Source: Brevundimonas fontaquae
GTDB lineage: Bacteria; Pseudomonadota; Alphaproteobacteria; Caulobacterales; Caulobacteraceae
Length of the DNA: 64,000 bases
Reading direction: 5' to 3'
Assembly: GCF_017086445.1 (NCBI RefSeq)
Contig: NZ_CP070968.1
Span: forward strand, 1,426,001 to 1,490,000
Every line of letters begins with the position of its first letter. Within the stretch, counting starts at the first letter, position 1. A model generated the notes under the pieces. It searched no databases. It was given only the letters and a program-made list of their open reading frames with translations, and was not told the origin of the DNA. The translations under genes and the position numbers were made by a program. Shown in pieces: positions 44,194 to 53,940 of the stretch.

Positions 44194-45861
44194 ATGCGTC
44201 TTTTCTCTTCTTTCGCCGCCGTTCTTTTGGCGAGCGCCGCCTTGTCCGCCTGCGCCACGGCGCCCAATCCTGCTGCGGTTCACACCGTCCCGACTTTCGA
44301 TGCGGCGCGCATCTCGCAGGACATCAAGACGCTTTCGGACGACAGTTTCGAGGGCAGGGGCATCGCCACCCCGGCCGAGGAAAAGGTCATCCGGTATCTG
44401 AGCGAAGGCTACGCCGCCGCCGGGTTCGAGCCGGGCGGGCCGAACGGCCAATGGACGCAGGACGTGATCCTGAACCGCTTCACCCAGTCCAATGTTCGGG
44501 CCTCGCTGAAGCTGGGCGACTGGACCCTGCCGATGACCCAAGGGCGCGAGGTCGCCATCTCGACCCGCCGCCCGGCCGAACACGTCAGCCTGAAGGACGC
44601 ACCGCTGGTCTTCGTCGGCTACGGCATCAATGCGCCCGAGCGGCAATGGAACGACTTCAAGGGTCAGGACCTGCGCGGCAAGATCCTGGTCGTGCTGGTC
44701 AATGACGCCGACTTCGAGGAGCCAGCGCTGAACACCTTCGGCGGCAAGGCCATGACCTATTACGGCCGCTGGACCTACAAATACGAGGAGGCAGCCAAAC
44801 AGGGCGCGGCGGGCGTGCTGATCGTGCACGAGACGGCGCCGGCGTCTTACGGCTGGCAGACGGTCGCCAACTCCTGGGGCGTGCCGCAGTTCGACATCCT
44901 GCGCCAAAATGCGGCGGCCGAGCGCGTGCCGATGGAGGGCTGGATCCAGCGTGACGTTGCGGTCGACCTGTTCCGTCGCGCGGGTCTGGATTTTGAGGCG
45001 CTGAAGGCTCAGGCGCGCAGCCGCGACTTCCAGCCCGTCGCCTTGCCCGGCGCATCCTTCTCGACCGAGTTCGACGTGGCCACCAATCAGGTCACCAGCC
45101 ACAACGTCATCGCCCGCCTGCCGGGCACGACCCATCCGGACGAGACGATCCTCTATACCGCCCACTGGGATCACATCGGCATGGGCGAGCCGGATGCGAC
45201 CGGCGACCGCATCTTTAACGGGGCGGTGGACAACGCCTCGGGCACGGCGGGTCTGCTGGAGCTGGCGCGCATGTTCGGTCGTGCGCCGCGCACCGAGCGC
45301 TCGATCGTGATGATCAGCTTCACCGGCGAGGAAAGCGGCCTGCTGGGCTCGGAATACTATGCGGTGAACCCGGTCTATCCGCTGGCCAAGACGGTGGGCG
45401 GGTTCAACATGGATTCGATGAACGTCTATGGCCGCGTCACGGGCCTAGGCGTCACCGGATATGGCCAGTCGGACTTCGACGAGCGTCTGGCGGCGGCGAT
45501 TCAGCCGCAAGGGCGGTCGCTGGTGCCGGACTACGAGAATGCGGCCGGCACGTATTATCGTTCGGACCACTTCCCGCTGGCCAAGCGCGGCGTGCCGATG
45601 GCCTACGCCGGCAGCCGGGGCGAATTCCGCGACGAACCGATCGCCGCGCGCGAGGCGGCGCGGTCGGAATACGGCGCCAAACGCTATCACCAGGCGGCGG
45701 ATGAATGGTCGCCCGACTGGGACTACAGCGGCATGATCGAGGACCTGACCGTCTTCTACGATGTCGGTCGCGCCCTGGCGAACGGTCGCGACTGGCCGCA
45801 GTGGAAGTCGGGTTCGGAGTTCGCGCCGGTGCGCGCCACGACCACGTCCGAACGCCGCTAG
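44194..45861 (+). CDS. M28 family metallopeptidase lipoprotein (tandem copy 1)
   Basis: A 555-residue lipoprotein: signal and lipobox LSAC with Cys20. A protease-associated-type insert (LVFVGYGINAPERQWNDFKGQDLRGKILVVLV) precedes the catalytic core. Metal and catalytic residues are in AHWDHIG, NGAVDNASGTAG, SFTGEESGLLGSEYY and YRSDHFPLAKRGVPMAY. It should hydrolyse peptides at the outer membrane or periplasm. The ATG at 44194 is chosen for the signal. It has a tandem paralogue 72 bases downstream. Confidence 0.92.
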   Translation: MRLFSSFAAVLLASAALSACATAPNPAAVHTVPTFDAARISQDIKTLSDDSFEGRGIATPAEEKVIRYLSEGYAAAGFEPGGPNGQWTQDVILNRFTQSNVRASLKLGDWTLPMTQGREVAISTRRPAEHVSLKDAPLVFVGYGINAPERQWNDFKGQDLRGKILVVLVNDADFEEPALNTFGGKAMTYYGRWTYKYEEAAKQGAAGVLIVHETAPASYGWQTVANSWGVPQFDILRQNAAAERVPMEGWIQRDVAVDLFRRAGLDFEALKAQARSRDFQPVALPGASFSTEFDVATNQVTSHNVIARLPGTTHPDETILYTAHWDHIGMGEPDATGDRIFNGAVDNASGTAGLLELARMFGRAPRTERSIVMISFTGEESGLLGSEYYAVNPVYPLAKTVGGFNMDSMNVYGRVTGLGVTGYGQSDFDERLAAAIQPQGRSLVPDYENAAGTYYRSDHFPLAKRGVPMAYAGSRGEFRDEPIAAREAARSEYGAKRYHQAADEWSPDWDYSGMIEDLTVFYDVGRALANGRDWPQWKSGSEFAPVRATTTSERR

Positions 45862-45933
45862 TCTTTGCACACATCAAGATGGGGCGGGGAGGGATCTCCG
45901 CCCCTTTGCCATTCCGCCTGTCGAGTCCGTTCA

Positions 45934-47577
45934 ATGATCCATCGCCGTTCACCCCTGATCGCCCTTGCGGCGCTCGCACTCGCCGCCTGTGCGACGACGC
46001 CGGTCGCACCTCTGGCGCCGAAGCTCGACGCCTTCGCCGTCGCCTCGGCCGCGACGCCTCAGTTCAGCGCCCAGCGCCTGTCGGACCACATCAAATATCT
46101 GGCGTCGGACGAGTTGGAGGGGCGGTTTCCCGGCCTGGTCGGCGAACGGCTGACCCTGGCCTATCTGCAGGCGCAGTATGAGGCGATGGGGCTGGAGCCG
46201 GGCGGGCGCGACGGATCATGGCTGCAGCCTGTCGATCTGGTGCGGTTTACGCCAGAGCGGGCGCCGACGGCGTCCTGGACCGGGGCGGACGGCATGGCGC
46301 ATACGCTGGTCTCGGGGACGGATATCACCCTTCGCGCCGGGCCGGCTGAGCCGGTTGTAAAGATCGAGGGTGCGCCGCTGGTCTTCGCCGGTTACGGCAT
46401 ATCGGCTCCGCAATGGGACGACTATGGCAGCGCCGACCTGACCGGCAAGGTGGTGATCGTGCTGCGTGGGCAGCCGGACAGCATGGGCGCCGACCCCAAC
46501 TTCTACGGTTCAGGGACGCACAAGACGCAAGAAGCCGTGAGGCGTGGGGCCGTCGGCGTCATCAGCCTTCAGGATGTCGATGGCCGTTGGCGGCGTGCGG
46601 TCGCCGGGGCGACGCGGCCGCAGATGACGGTGAAAGGCGCCAAGGACGCCCGGTTCACCGGTTCGATCAATATGGAGACGGGAGCGGCCATCGGCGGGGA
46701 ACCGCTGAGCGCCGCGCTGGCGCGCGCCAAGACGACGGGTCTGGGCGGGGTGGTCGATCTGAACGCACGGCTCAGCGTCGATATCGCCGAGACGACCGAA
46801 GTCATCCACTCCAACAACGTGCTGGCCAAGATTCCTGGCACGGAACGGCCTGACGAATACGTCGTCTATTCCGCCCATTGGGATCACGTCGGCAAGGCCC
46901 GGACGCCGGACGCCGAGGGCGACGACATCTTCAACGGCGCCTGGGACAATGCGTCGGGGACGGCTGGTCTGATCGAGATGGCGCGGGTGTTCAAGGGCGG
47001 GCCGGCGCCGCAGCGCACGGTGGTCTTCCTGCACGTCACGGCCGAGGAGCAGGGTCTGCTGGGGTCAGAGGCCTATGCCGCCGATCCGGTTTACCCGCTG
47101 GCCAAGACGGCGGCGGACATCAACATCGACATGCTGCCCTTCACGCCGGCGACGCGCGACGTGGCGGTGTTCGGCGTCGGCAAGTCCGAGCTTGAGGACA
47201 TCCTGGGCCGGTTTGCGGCCGTGCAGGGGCGGGTCGTGACGGGCGACGGCTATCCGGAGGAAGGCTTCTACTACCGCTCCGACCACTTCAACTTCGCGGC
47301 CGGCGGGGTGCCGGCCCTGATGCCGTGGACGGGCCGCGATTTCGTCGAGGGCGGGATCGAGGCGGGCAAGCCCTATTACGAGGGCGCGATGGCCAAATAC
47401 TATCACAAGTTGACCGATGAATGGCGGGCCGACTATGACTTCACGGCCGCCTTGCAGAACCTGGACCTGCTGTATCGGCTGGGGCTGACGGTGGCCGACA
47501 GCGAGAGCTGGCCCGCGTGGAAGCCGATGGCTGAGTTCAACGCCATTCGCGACCGCACGGCCGATCAGAGGCGCTAG
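45934..47577 (+). CDS. M28 family metallopeptidase lipoprotein (tandem copy 2)
   Basis: A 547-residue lipoprotein, paralogue of its upstream neighbour: lipobox LAAC with Cys19, then the same order of LVFAGYGISAPQWDDYGSADLTGKVVIVL, AHWDHVGK, NGAWDNASGTAG, TAEEQGLLGSEAY and YYRSDHFNFAAGGVPALM motifs. All metal ligands are present, so both copies look active. It is convergent with the regulator gene, with only three bases between. Confidence 0.92.
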   Translation: MIHRRSPLIALAALALAACATTPVAPLAPKLDAFAVASAATPQFSAQRLSDHIKYLASDELEGRFPGLVGERLTLAYLQAQYEAMGLEPGGRDGSWLQPVDLVRFTPERAPTASWTGADGMAHTLVSGTDITLRAGPAEPVVKIEGAPLVFAGYGISAPQWDDYGSADLTGKVVIVLRGQPDSMGADPNFYGSGTHKTQEAVRRGAVGVISLQDVDGRWRRAVAGATRPQMTVKGAKDARFTGSINMETGAAIGGEPLSAALARAKTTGLGGVVDLNARLSVDIAETTEVIHSNNVLAKIPGTERPDEYVVYSAHWDHVGKARTPDAEGDDIFNGAWDNASGTAGLIEMARVFKGGPAPQRTVVFLHVTAEEQGLLGSEAYAADPVYPLAKTAADINIDMLPFTPATRDVAVFGVGKSELEDILGRFAAVQGRVVTGDGYPEEGFYYRSDHFNFAAGGVPALMPWTGRDFVEGGIEAGKPYYEGAMAKYYHKLTDEWRADYDFTAALQNLDLLYRLGLTVADSESWPAWKPMAEFNAIRDRTADQRR

Positions 47578-47580
47578 GCC

Positions 47581-49014
47581 TCAGGCCGCGCCGAACGGAT
47601 AGGGGCTGACGGACTTGGACCAGTCATCGACCGCCAGCGGGCGGTCGATGGGGGCGGCGGCGCGTTCGGCGCACGGGTGGCGGTGGCACAGGCGGCAGGC
47701 CGGGCCGATGGGCGTGACCTCGGGGTTCTGCAGGTCGATGCCGTGGGCGTACGCCAAGCGATGCGCATGACGCAGTTCGCAGCCCAGGCCGACGGCGAGG
47801 TCGTGCCGCTCGCCATAGCCGTCGTGGCCTTGCCGCTCGACCGTCCGGGCGAAGGTGAACCAGCGGCCGCCATCTGGAGGCTCGATGATCTGGGTGACGA
47901 TGCGGCCCGGCGTGCGGAAGGCGGAGTGCAGCCGCCAGCGCGGGCAGGCGCCGCCGAAACGTGAGAAGGGGAAGGCGCCCGCCGCATAGCGTTTGGAGAT
48001 GTTGCCCGCCTGATCGACCCGCATCAGGAAGAAGGGCACGCCGCGCGCGGTGGGGCGCGACAGGGTGGTCAGGCGGTGCGCGGCCTGTTCGTAGCTGACG
48101 CCGAACCGGGCCTGGAGCCGAGCCAGGTCATAGCGCGTCTCTTCCGCCGCCCGCTGGAAGGCGGCGTAGGGCATCAGGGTTGCGGCGGCGAGGGTGTTGG
48201 TCAGGGCAACGTTCAGCAGCGATCGAGTGGACGCGTCCGGGGCGTTCGCGGCCTCCGCCAGCGCGTTGAGCGCCGGCCCTTGTTCGGCCAGGGCCAGTTG
48301 ATAGGCGATGGCGAAGGCGCGCGAGGACGGCCCCAGAGTTTCCGACAGCAACAGCCGGCGGCGGTGCAGGTCGTAGCGGCGGGTCCATTCCACCATGACC
48401 TCGGCCGGTAGGGTTCGGACGCCAAGGTCGTGCCTGGCCGCCAGCCGATGACGGGCGGCGGGTTCGAAGCCGTCGGCGTGGGCGGGCGCCTCGGCGGATA
48501 GGGCGTCGGACAGGGCTTCGCCCATCTGGTCCAGTTCGGGAAAATGGTTGCCGCGCGACTGGATGTATTCGCGCACCCATTCGGCGGGACTGGTCTCGAT
48601 CGGGCTTTCGCCTGTCTCGGCGGCGGCGCGGGCGCGCGTGCGGCCGTCGTCGAAGGCCTGATAGAGGCGCAGCAGGGCGTCGGCCACACCGGGCGCCTCT
48701 TCCAACAGTTGCACCAGTTCATGGCGGGGCGCGGACAGACCCTTGAATAGAGGATCGGTCAGGATTTCCGTGAGACGCGCCTCGTCCGCTGCGCCACCCT
48801 GATTCAGCGCGCGTAAATCGACATCATAGGTGTCCGCCAGTCGCAGCAGGAGCTGCGCGGAGACCGGGCGCTGGTTGCGCTCTATGTGATTGAGATAGCT
48901 TGGAGAAACGTCCAGATCGTCGGCCATGGCGGTCTGGGTCAGCCCCAAATCGCGCCGCAGCCGCTTGAGCCGGGCGCCTAGAAAAAGTTTGCGATCAGCG
49001 GCGGTGTGCATCAT
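47581..49014 (-). CDS. XRE family short-chain fatty-acid/glyoxylate regulator (ScfR/RamB-like)
   Basis: A 477-residue regulator. The N-terminal HTH (residues ~12-66) has LKRLRRDLGLTQTAMADDLDVSPSYLNHIERNQRPVSAQLLLRLA. The middle is an IrrE/M78-like domain, but the zinc-protease HExxH is absent (AFAIAYQLALAEQ). The C-terminal DUF2083 part carries clustered cysteines (CPRW..., CELRHAH, CRLCHRHPC), perhaps binding metal or an Fe-S cluster. Homologues control glyoxylate and propionate genes. It is divergent from aceA with palindromes between, so it probably regulates aceA and itself. Confidence 0.9.
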   Translation of the reverse strand: MMHTAADRKLFLGARLKRLRRDLGLTQTAMADDLDVSPSYLNHIERNQRPVSAQLLLRLADTYDVDLRALNQGGAADEARLTEILTDPLFKGLSAPRHELVQLLEEAPGVADALLRLYQAFDDGRTRARAAAETGESPIETSPAEWVREYIQSRGNHFPELDQMGEALSDALSAEAPAHADGFEPAARHRLAARHDLGVRTLPAEVMVEWTRRYDLHRRRLLLSETLGPSSRAFAIAYQLALAEQGPALNALAEAANAPDASTRSLLNVALTNTLAAATLMPYAAFQRAAEETRYDLARLQARFGVSYEQAAHRLTTLSRPTARGVPFFLMRVDQAGNISKRYAAGAFPFSRFGGACPRWRLHSAFRTPGRIVTQIIEPPDGGRWFTFARTVERQGHDGYGERHDLAVGLGCELRHAHRLAYAHGIDLQNPEVTPIGPACRLCHRHPCAERAAAPIDRPLAVDDWSKSVSPYPFGAA

Positions 49015-49022
49015 CGGAGGAT

Positions 49023-49035
49023 GTCACAATGTGAC
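49023..49035. promoter_or_regulatory. Palindromic operator 1 between regulator and aceA (GTCACA-A-TGTGAC)
   Basis: A perfect 13-base palindrome, only 8 bases upstream of the regulator's start codon, so binding would block its own expression. A related copy lies 25 bases away. Confidence 0.75.
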
Positions 49036-49047
49036 TGTCCAGGCAAA

Positions 49048-49060
49048 GTCATAGTGTGAC
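49048..49060. promoter_or_regulatory. Palindromic operator 2 (GTCATAGTGTGAC)
   Basis: A near copy of operator 1: eleven of thirteen bases match, with the GTGTGAC half kept and the centre base changed. The 25-base spacing is about two and a half helical turns. It lies 108 bases before the aceA ATG. Confidence 0.7.
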
Positions 49061-49167
49061 AACATGACCCTGATGATGGGCTTCGATCTGTATCAGTTTT
49101 GACCGGCGCGTGTTCTTGTCTCCGAGACGGCGGCTGCGGCCGCGCCCTTCAGAGACCGAGTTCGACC

Positions 49168-50448
49168 ATGACCAACTTCGCCGATCTGGTGCCTTCGCCC
49201 GCCGGCCGTTTCGACGGCATCGAGCGCCCCTACACCCCTGAAGACGTCCTGCGCCTGCGGGGCTCGGTGCCGATCACCCATACGCTGGCCGAGCGTGGCG
49301 CCAACCGCCTGTGGCAGTTGCTGCACGACGAGCCCTTCATCAATGCGCTGGGCGCCGTCACTGGCAACCAGGCCATGCAGATGGTCCGCGCGGGTCTGAA
49401 GGCCATCTATCTGTCGGGCTGGCAGGTCGCGGCCGACGCCAATACGGCCGGCGCCATGTACCCGGACCAGTCGCTGTACCCGGCCAACGCCGCGCCGGAA
49501 CTGTGCCGCCGCATCAACCGCACCCTGCAACGCGCCGATCAGATCGAGCATGCCGAGGGCGGCGCCAAGCGTGACTGGTTCGTTCCCATCGTCGCCGACG
49601 CGGAAGCCGGTTTCGGCGGGCCGCTGAACAGCTTCGAGATCATGAAGGCCTTCATCGAGGCAGGCGCGGCCGGCGTTCACTTCGAGGACCAGCTGGCGTC
49701 GGAAAAGAAATGCGGCCACCTGGGTGGCAAGGTTCTGATCCCGACCCAGGCGCATGAGCGCAATCTGGTCGCCGCGCGTTTAGCCGCCGACGTCATGGGC
49801 ACGCCGACCATCACGGTCGCGCGCACGGACGCCGAAAGCGCCCAGCTGATCACCTCCGACATCGACGAGCGGGACCAGCCCTTCATCGACCGTGACAACC
49901 GCACGCCCGAGGGCTTCTTCCGCCTGAAGGAGGGCACGGGTCTGGACCACTGCATCGCGCGCGGTCTGTCCTACGCCAATATCGCCGACCTGTTGTGGTG
50001 GGAGACGTCGCATCCGGATCTGGACGACGCCAAGAAGTTCGCCGAGGCGATCCAGAAGGCCCATCCGGGCAAGCTGATGGCCTACAACTGCTCGCCGTCC
50101 TTCAACTGGAAGGCCAAGCTGGACGACGCCACCATCGCCAAGTTCCAGCGCGAGCTGGGGGCCATGGGCTACAAGTTCCAGTTCGTGACCCTGGCCGGCT
50201 TCCACAGCCTGAACAACTCCATGTTTGAGCTGGCGGACGGTTATCGCGATCGCGGCATGGCGGCCTATTCCGAGCTGCAACAGCGCGAGTTCGCCAACGA
50301 GGCCATCGGCTACACCGCCACGCGTCACCAACGCGAAGTCGGCACCGGCTATTTCGACCAGGTCGCCACGGTCATTTCCAACGGCACGTCCTCGACGACG
50401 GCGCTGAAGGACTCGACCGAGACCGCCCAGTTCACCCACGCGGCTTAA
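49168..50448 (+). CDS. aceA: Isocitrate lyase
   Basis: First enzyme of the glyoxylate shunt, cleaving isocitrate to succinate and glyoxylate. A 426-residue length is typical. Catalytic KKCGH at 180-184 with Cys182; DAEAGFGG binds Mg; [15 protein letters not shown] and [13 protein letters not shown] are conserved. The ATG at 49168 is supported by the [28 protein letters not shown]-terminus. It is divergent from the ScfR-like regulator and followed 19 bases later by a small conserved protein. Confidence 0.97.
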   Translation: MTNFADLVPSPAGRFDGIERPYTPEDVLRLRGSVPITHTLAERGANRLWQLLHDEPFINALGAVTGNQAMQMVRAGLKAIYLSGWQVAADANTAGAMYPDQSLYPANAAPELCRRINRTLQRADQIEHAEGGAKRDWFVPIVADAEAGFGGPLNSFEIMKAFIEAGAAGVHFEDQLASEKKCGHLGGKVLIPTQAHERNLVAARLAADVMGTPTITVARTDAESAQLITSDIDERDQPFIDRDNRTPEGFFRLKEGTGLDHCIARGLSYANIADLLWWETSHPDLDDAKKFAEAIQKAHPGKLMAYNCSPSFNWKAKLDDATIAKFQRELGAMGYKFQFVTLAGFHSLNNSMFELADGYRDRGMAAYSELQQREFANEAIGYTATRHQREVGTGYFDQVATVISNGTSSTTALKDSTETAQFTHAA

Positions 50449-50467
50449 CCCGGAAAGGAACCCGCAA

Positions 50468-50677
50468 ATGGAACCGCTGACCCGAACCGAAGCCATCATC
50501 GACTTCTGCCTGGCGCCCCTGGCGCTCGACACCGGCACGGAGGCCGAACGTGAGGTGCGTCGTCGTCTGACGCACGTGCTGAGGACCTATCAGTCCAAGA
50601 CCGCGACGCCCGTCGCCGTGGACTTCTCGTCCATGCCGTCACAGGTCATCAACGAAGCGGCGCACGGTTACGAATAG
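50468..50677 (+). CDS. Small protein co-transcribed with isocitrate lyase
   Basis: A 69-residue soluble protein (MEPLTRTEAIIDFCLAPLALDTGTEAEREVRRRLTHVLRTYQSKTATPVAVDFSSMPSQVINEAAHGYE), without signal or membrane segment. An AAGGAA Shine-Dalgarno precedes the ATG, which is 19 bases after aceA. It looks real from its codon usage and position, but I know no function; a regulatory or chaperone role towards isocitrate lyase is only a guess. A bidirectional terminator follows. Confidence 0.65.
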   Translation: MEPLTRTEAIIDFCLAPLALDTGTEAEREVRRRLTHVLRTYQSKTATPVAVDFSSMPSQVINEAAHGYE

Positions 50678-50690
50678 GCCGATCGCCCAA

Positions 50691-50726
50691 GAAAAAGGCC
50701 CGCTCCGATCGCTCGGAGCGGGCCTT
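50691..50726. terminator. Bidirectional terminator between aceA operon and convergent lipoprotein gene
   Basis: A perfect 12-base stem GGCCCGCTCCGA/TCGGAGCGGGCC with loop TCGC (50697-50724), flanked upstream by GAAAAA (a T-run on the minus strand) and downstream by TTGC. It should stop the aceA message and the minus-strand gene. Confidence 0.85.
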
Positions 50727-50745
50727 GCTCTGTTAGAAGTGTCGC

Positions 50746-51876
50746 TTAGGGCGACGGCGTCGTGTTCAGCGATTGGGTGGTCGCAACCGCCGGGGTCGGG
50801 ACGGGCGTCGCTTGCGGGACGGTGACGGAGATGGGCGTGCGCGCCGGCGCGGCGCCGGTTTCCTGAGGATCGCCGACGACGATCGTGGTGATCTGCGTCG
50901 CCTCGGTGGTGCAGGTCGCAAGGTCGCGGGTGATGTGACGACCCAGGCAGAAGATGTCCTCGTAGCTGGGGCGTGAGGCGGCCAAGCACTGGAACAGCAT
51001 TAGCTTGGACATATCCATGCAGAACTCGCTGTTCGGCTCGTGCGTCAGAGCCTCGGTGTTGACCCGCGCCTCGTCGCCGCCGGAGCCCAAGGCGCCCAGC
51101 GCTGCGATGGCCAGCGAGCGTACGACGGCGGGGGTGTAGGGCGGACCCTTGCGCGACGGCTCCAATTCCAAACCCGTGCCGCTGTTGGCGGCGGCGAACA
51201 GGCGGCTCGATTCCTCCGGCGACGGCAACATCTTCACGGCCGACAGGGTCTTTGCACTTTCCAGCCGCACTTCACGGTTCGGAATGGGCGTGATGGCCCA
51301 TTGGCGGCGCGGATCGCTGCGGCCCTGGATGGTGTAGGCGTCCTGCTCGATCGCCTCGGCGATGGCGCGCATGGCGATGGCGTCCTTGCCAACCGTCGCC
51401 GAGATCAAACCGGCGGCCGCATCGGCGCCGGGCAGGGTGGCGGCATAGGCCGGGTCGGCCACGATCTGGGCCACCATGCGCTGACGCTGGGCCGGATCGA
51501 TCGCATACTGCTGCACGCCGGCGACGAACTCGGGCGACTGGAGGGCGATGATGGCGCCGTAAGCGATCAGGCCGCGCGACAGCTGGTCGGCGTCATAGGC
51601 CGAACCCTTGCGAAGAGCCGCCTGGATCGATTCTGCATCGGGGAAGCCGCCCGGCTGGATCGTCTGGGCTTCGCGCAGGAAGGCGACGTAGATCGCGGCG
51701 GCGTCCGCCACGCCCTGATTCAGCGACACGGGGGGCGGCTTGCGGGCGGCCAGTTCCGCCGCCAGACGCTGGGCTTCCAGCTCGGCCTTTGAGGGTCCGC
51801 TCTCGCAACTGGCGAGCAGGACAGCGGCGGCGAGGGCGGCGGCCGAGAGGCCGCGGCTCAGTAGGGCCGTTTTCAT
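50746..51876 (-). CDS. Lipoprotein of unknown function (Caulobacterales-type)
   Basis: A 376-residue lipoprotein with lipobox LASC and Cys24, then an Ala/Lys/Glu-rich stretch and a mainly helical domain of about 270 residues containing paired cysteines (EFCMDM, FQCLAAS, IFCLGRH, ATCTTE). The tail is Pro/Thr/Val-rich. No family recognised. It is preceded by a palindrome/terminator region and the prs terminator. The product is expected in the periplasmic or outer-membrane compartment. Confidence 0.7.
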   Translation of the reverse strand: MKTALLSRGLSAAALAAAVLLASCESGPSKAELEAQRLAAELAARKPPPVSLNQGVADAAAIYVAFLREAQTIQPGGFPDAESIQAALRKGSAYDADQLSRGLIAYGAIIALQSPEFVAGVQQYAIDPAQRQRMVAQIVADPAYAATLPGADAAAGLISATVGKDAIAMRAIAEAIEQDAYTIQGRSDPRRQWAITPIPNREVRLESAKTLSAVKMLPSPEESSRLFAAANSGTGLELEPSRKGPPYTPAVVRSLAIAALGALGSGGDEARVNTEALTHEPNSEFCMDMSKLMLFQCLAASRPSYEDIFCLGRHITRDLATCTTEATQITTIVVGDPQETGAAPARTPISVTVPQATPVPTPAVATTQSLNTTPSP

Positions 51877-51901
51877 GGAGACTTCCTCAGGCGATTACGC
51901 G

Positions 51902-51930
51902 CGCAAAAAGCGCCAATACTGTTGGCGCTT
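51902..51930 (-). terminator. Terminator after prs
   Basis: Stem AAGCGCCAA/TTGGCGCTT (51908-51930) with loop TACTG. On the minus strand it is followed by a T-run (plus-strand AAAAA at 51905-51909), 29 bases after the prs stop. Confidence 0.85.
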
Positions 51931-51959
51931 ATAAGGCGGGCCTTATGGTTATCCGAAGG

Positions 51960-52895
51960 TTAATCGAACAGTTTCGACACCGATTCTTCGTTCGCGATCC
52001 GTCGGATAGCTTCTCCGACGAGCGGAGCCACGGAAACCGCTCGGATTTTCGGGCAGTTCAAAACTTCGTGGGGTTGCTCGATGGAGTTGGTGATCACCAA
52101 CTCCTTCAGCGGGCCGTCGGTAATGCGCTGGACGGCGGGGCCGGACAGGACGCCGTGGCTGATGTAGGCCGAAACCTCGGTCGCGCCCTGATCGATCAGG
52201 GCCTTGGCGGCGTTGACCAGGGTGCCGCCCGAATCGACGATGTCGTCGAACAGGATGCATCGGCGGCCCTGCACGTCGCCGATGATGTTCATGACCTCGC
52301 TCTCGCCCGCCTTGGGCCGGCGCTTGTCGACGATGGCGAGATCGGCGTCCAGGCGGCTGGCCAGCGAACGCGCGCGCACAACGCCGCCGACGTCGGGCGA
52401 GACGATCATCAGATCGTCGCCGCGGGCATAGTTTTCCTTGATGTCCTGCGCCAGCACGGGGGTCGCGACCAGATTGTCGGTCGGAATGTCGAAGAAGCCC
52501 TGGATCTGGCCAGCGTGCAGATCCATCGTCAGGACGCGGTCGGCGCCGGCGCGGGTGATCAGATTGGCGACCAGTTTGGCCGAGATCGGCGTACGGCCGC
52601 CGGTCTTACGGTCCTGACGCGCATAGCCGAAGTAGGGAATGACGGCCGTGATCCGTTTCGCCGAGGCCCGCACCAGGGCGTCGGTGATGATCAGCAGCTC
52701 CATCAGGTTGTCGTTGGCCGGATAGGAGGTCGACTGCAGGATGAAGACGTCCTCGCCGCGGACGTTTTCCTCGATGATGGCGAAGACCTCGTTGTCGGCG
52801 AAGCGCTTGACCTGGGCCTTGGTCAGGGGCGCATCCAGGTGGTCGGCGATCGCCTGGGACAGTGCGCGGTTGGAGTTGCCTGAGAGCAGCTTCAT
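51960..52895 (-). CDS. prs: Ribose-phosphate pyrophosphokinase
   Basis: A 311-residue PRPP synthetase supplying nucleotide, His and Trp synthesis. It has the N-terminal [36 protein letters not shown], the flexible-loop motif [26 protein letters not shown], and the PRPP-binding [14 protein letters not shown]. Length and motifs are normal. It ends at a strong terminator; its upstream region (190 bases) faces the divergent bamD gene. Confidence 0.97.
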   Translation of the reverse strand: MKLLSGNSNRALSQAIADHLDAPLTKAQVKRFADNEVFAIIEENVRGEDVFILQSTSYPANDNLMELLIITDALVRASAKRITAVIPYFGYARQDRKTGGRTPISAKLVANLITRAGADRVLTMDLHAGQIQGFFDIPTDNLVATPVLAQDIKENYARGDDLMIVSPDVGGVVRARSLASRLDADLAIVDKRRPKAGESEVMNIIGDVQGRRCILFDDIVDSGGTLVNAAKALIDQGATEVSAYISHGVLSGPAVQRITDGPLKELVITNSIEQPHEVLNCPKIRAVSVAPLVGEAIRRIANEESVSKLFD

Positions 52896-53085
52896 CGGCC
52901 GGTCATCCTTTCGCCGTCATCCGCCCCCCATGAACGGCGGTCGGTTGGCGCGCTCTTTACCAGTGGAGCCGGGCAGGGCAAGTCGTATGCTGAGTTTTCC
53001 TCGGCATGGCGCGGCTCGGTTGCGGGTGCTAGAGGTCGCCGCGTTGGTTTCCGGGGAACGGCTTCAGGGCCGTCCTTCACACGTC

Positions 53086-53940
53086 ATGGGGTCGTCCTTG
53101 TCCGCTTCTAAGTTCCGTTCCGGCATGGTGCTGATGGCCGCGGCGCTCGCCGCAGTGACGATTTCAGGCTGCGCGGGCAAGAACCGCCCCAAGCTGGCCT
53201 ATGAGGAACGTCCGGTCGAGGCGCTCTACAACACCGGCTATGATCGGCTGCAGCAGCGCCGCTGGTCCGACGCCGTGGACTATTTCCAGGAAGTCGAACG
53301 CCAGCATCCCTATTCGGACTGGGCGCGTCGTTCGATCCTGATGCAGATCTACGCCTACTATCAGAACAACGCCTATGCCGACGCCATCGCGGCGGCCGAC
53401 CGGTTCATCCAGCTGTTCCCCGGCAATCCGTCGGCGTCCTACGCCTTCTACATGAAGGCGGTCTGCAACTTCGAGCAGATCACCGATGTGGGGCGCGATC
53501 AGGGTTACGCCACCGCCGCCCTGGCCGGTCTGAAGGATGTCTCGCGCCGCTATCCGGGCACCCCCTATGCCTCGGACGCCGCCGTCAAGATCGACATGGT
53601 CAACGACCAGCTGGCCGGCAAGGAAATGAACATCGGCCGCTACTATCAGCGCGCCAACCAGCCGCTGGCGGCCCTGAACCGCTACAAGGCCGTGATCGCC
53701 AACCCGGACTTCCAGCGCACCTCGCATACGCCCGAAGCCCTGTATCGCCTGGTCGAGGTCAACCTTCAGCTGGGTCTGAAGGAAGAGGCGACGCGCAACG
53801 GCGCAGTGCTGGGCTACAACTATCCGGGCAGCCCCTGGTACGCCGAGGCCTATGCGCTGCTGACCGAAAATGGTCAGACGCCGGACAAGGCGCCCGAGGG
53901 CAAGCGCGAGAGCTGGCTGCAGCGGATCATTCCGGGCTGA
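53086..53940 (+). CDS. bamD: Outer-membrane protein assembly factor BamD
   Basis: An essential lipoprotein of the BAM complex. It is 284 residues with lipobox ISGC and Cys29, then five TPR-like repeats: PVEALYNTGYDRLQQRRWSDAVDYFQEVERQHPYSDWARRS, ADRFIQLFPGNPSASYAFYMKA, and later KEEATRNGAVLGYNYPGSPWYAEAY. The start MGSSLSASK is chosen to give a signal peptide of typical size; a TTG four codons later is an alternative. It precedes recN, as in related genomes. Confidence 0.95.
   Translation: MGSSLSASKFRSGMVLMAAALAAVTISGCAGKNRPKLAYEERPVEALYNTGYDRLQQRRWSDAVDYFQEVERQHPYSDWARRSILMQIYAYYQNNAYADAIAAADRFIQLFPGNPSASYAFYMKAVCNFEQITDVGRDQGYATAALAGLKDVSRRYPGTPYASDAAVKIDMVNDQLAGKEMNIGRYYQRANQPLAALNRYKAVIANPDFQRTSHTPEALYRLVEVNLQLGLKEEATRNGAVLGYNYPGSPWYAEAYALLTENGQTPDKAPEGKRESWLQRIIPG

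Noticed and set aside
47581..49014. Zinc-protease activity of the XRE/ScfR-like regulator
   Set aside because: The M78/IrrE HExxH is missing (AFAIAYQLAL), so catalysis is unlikely.
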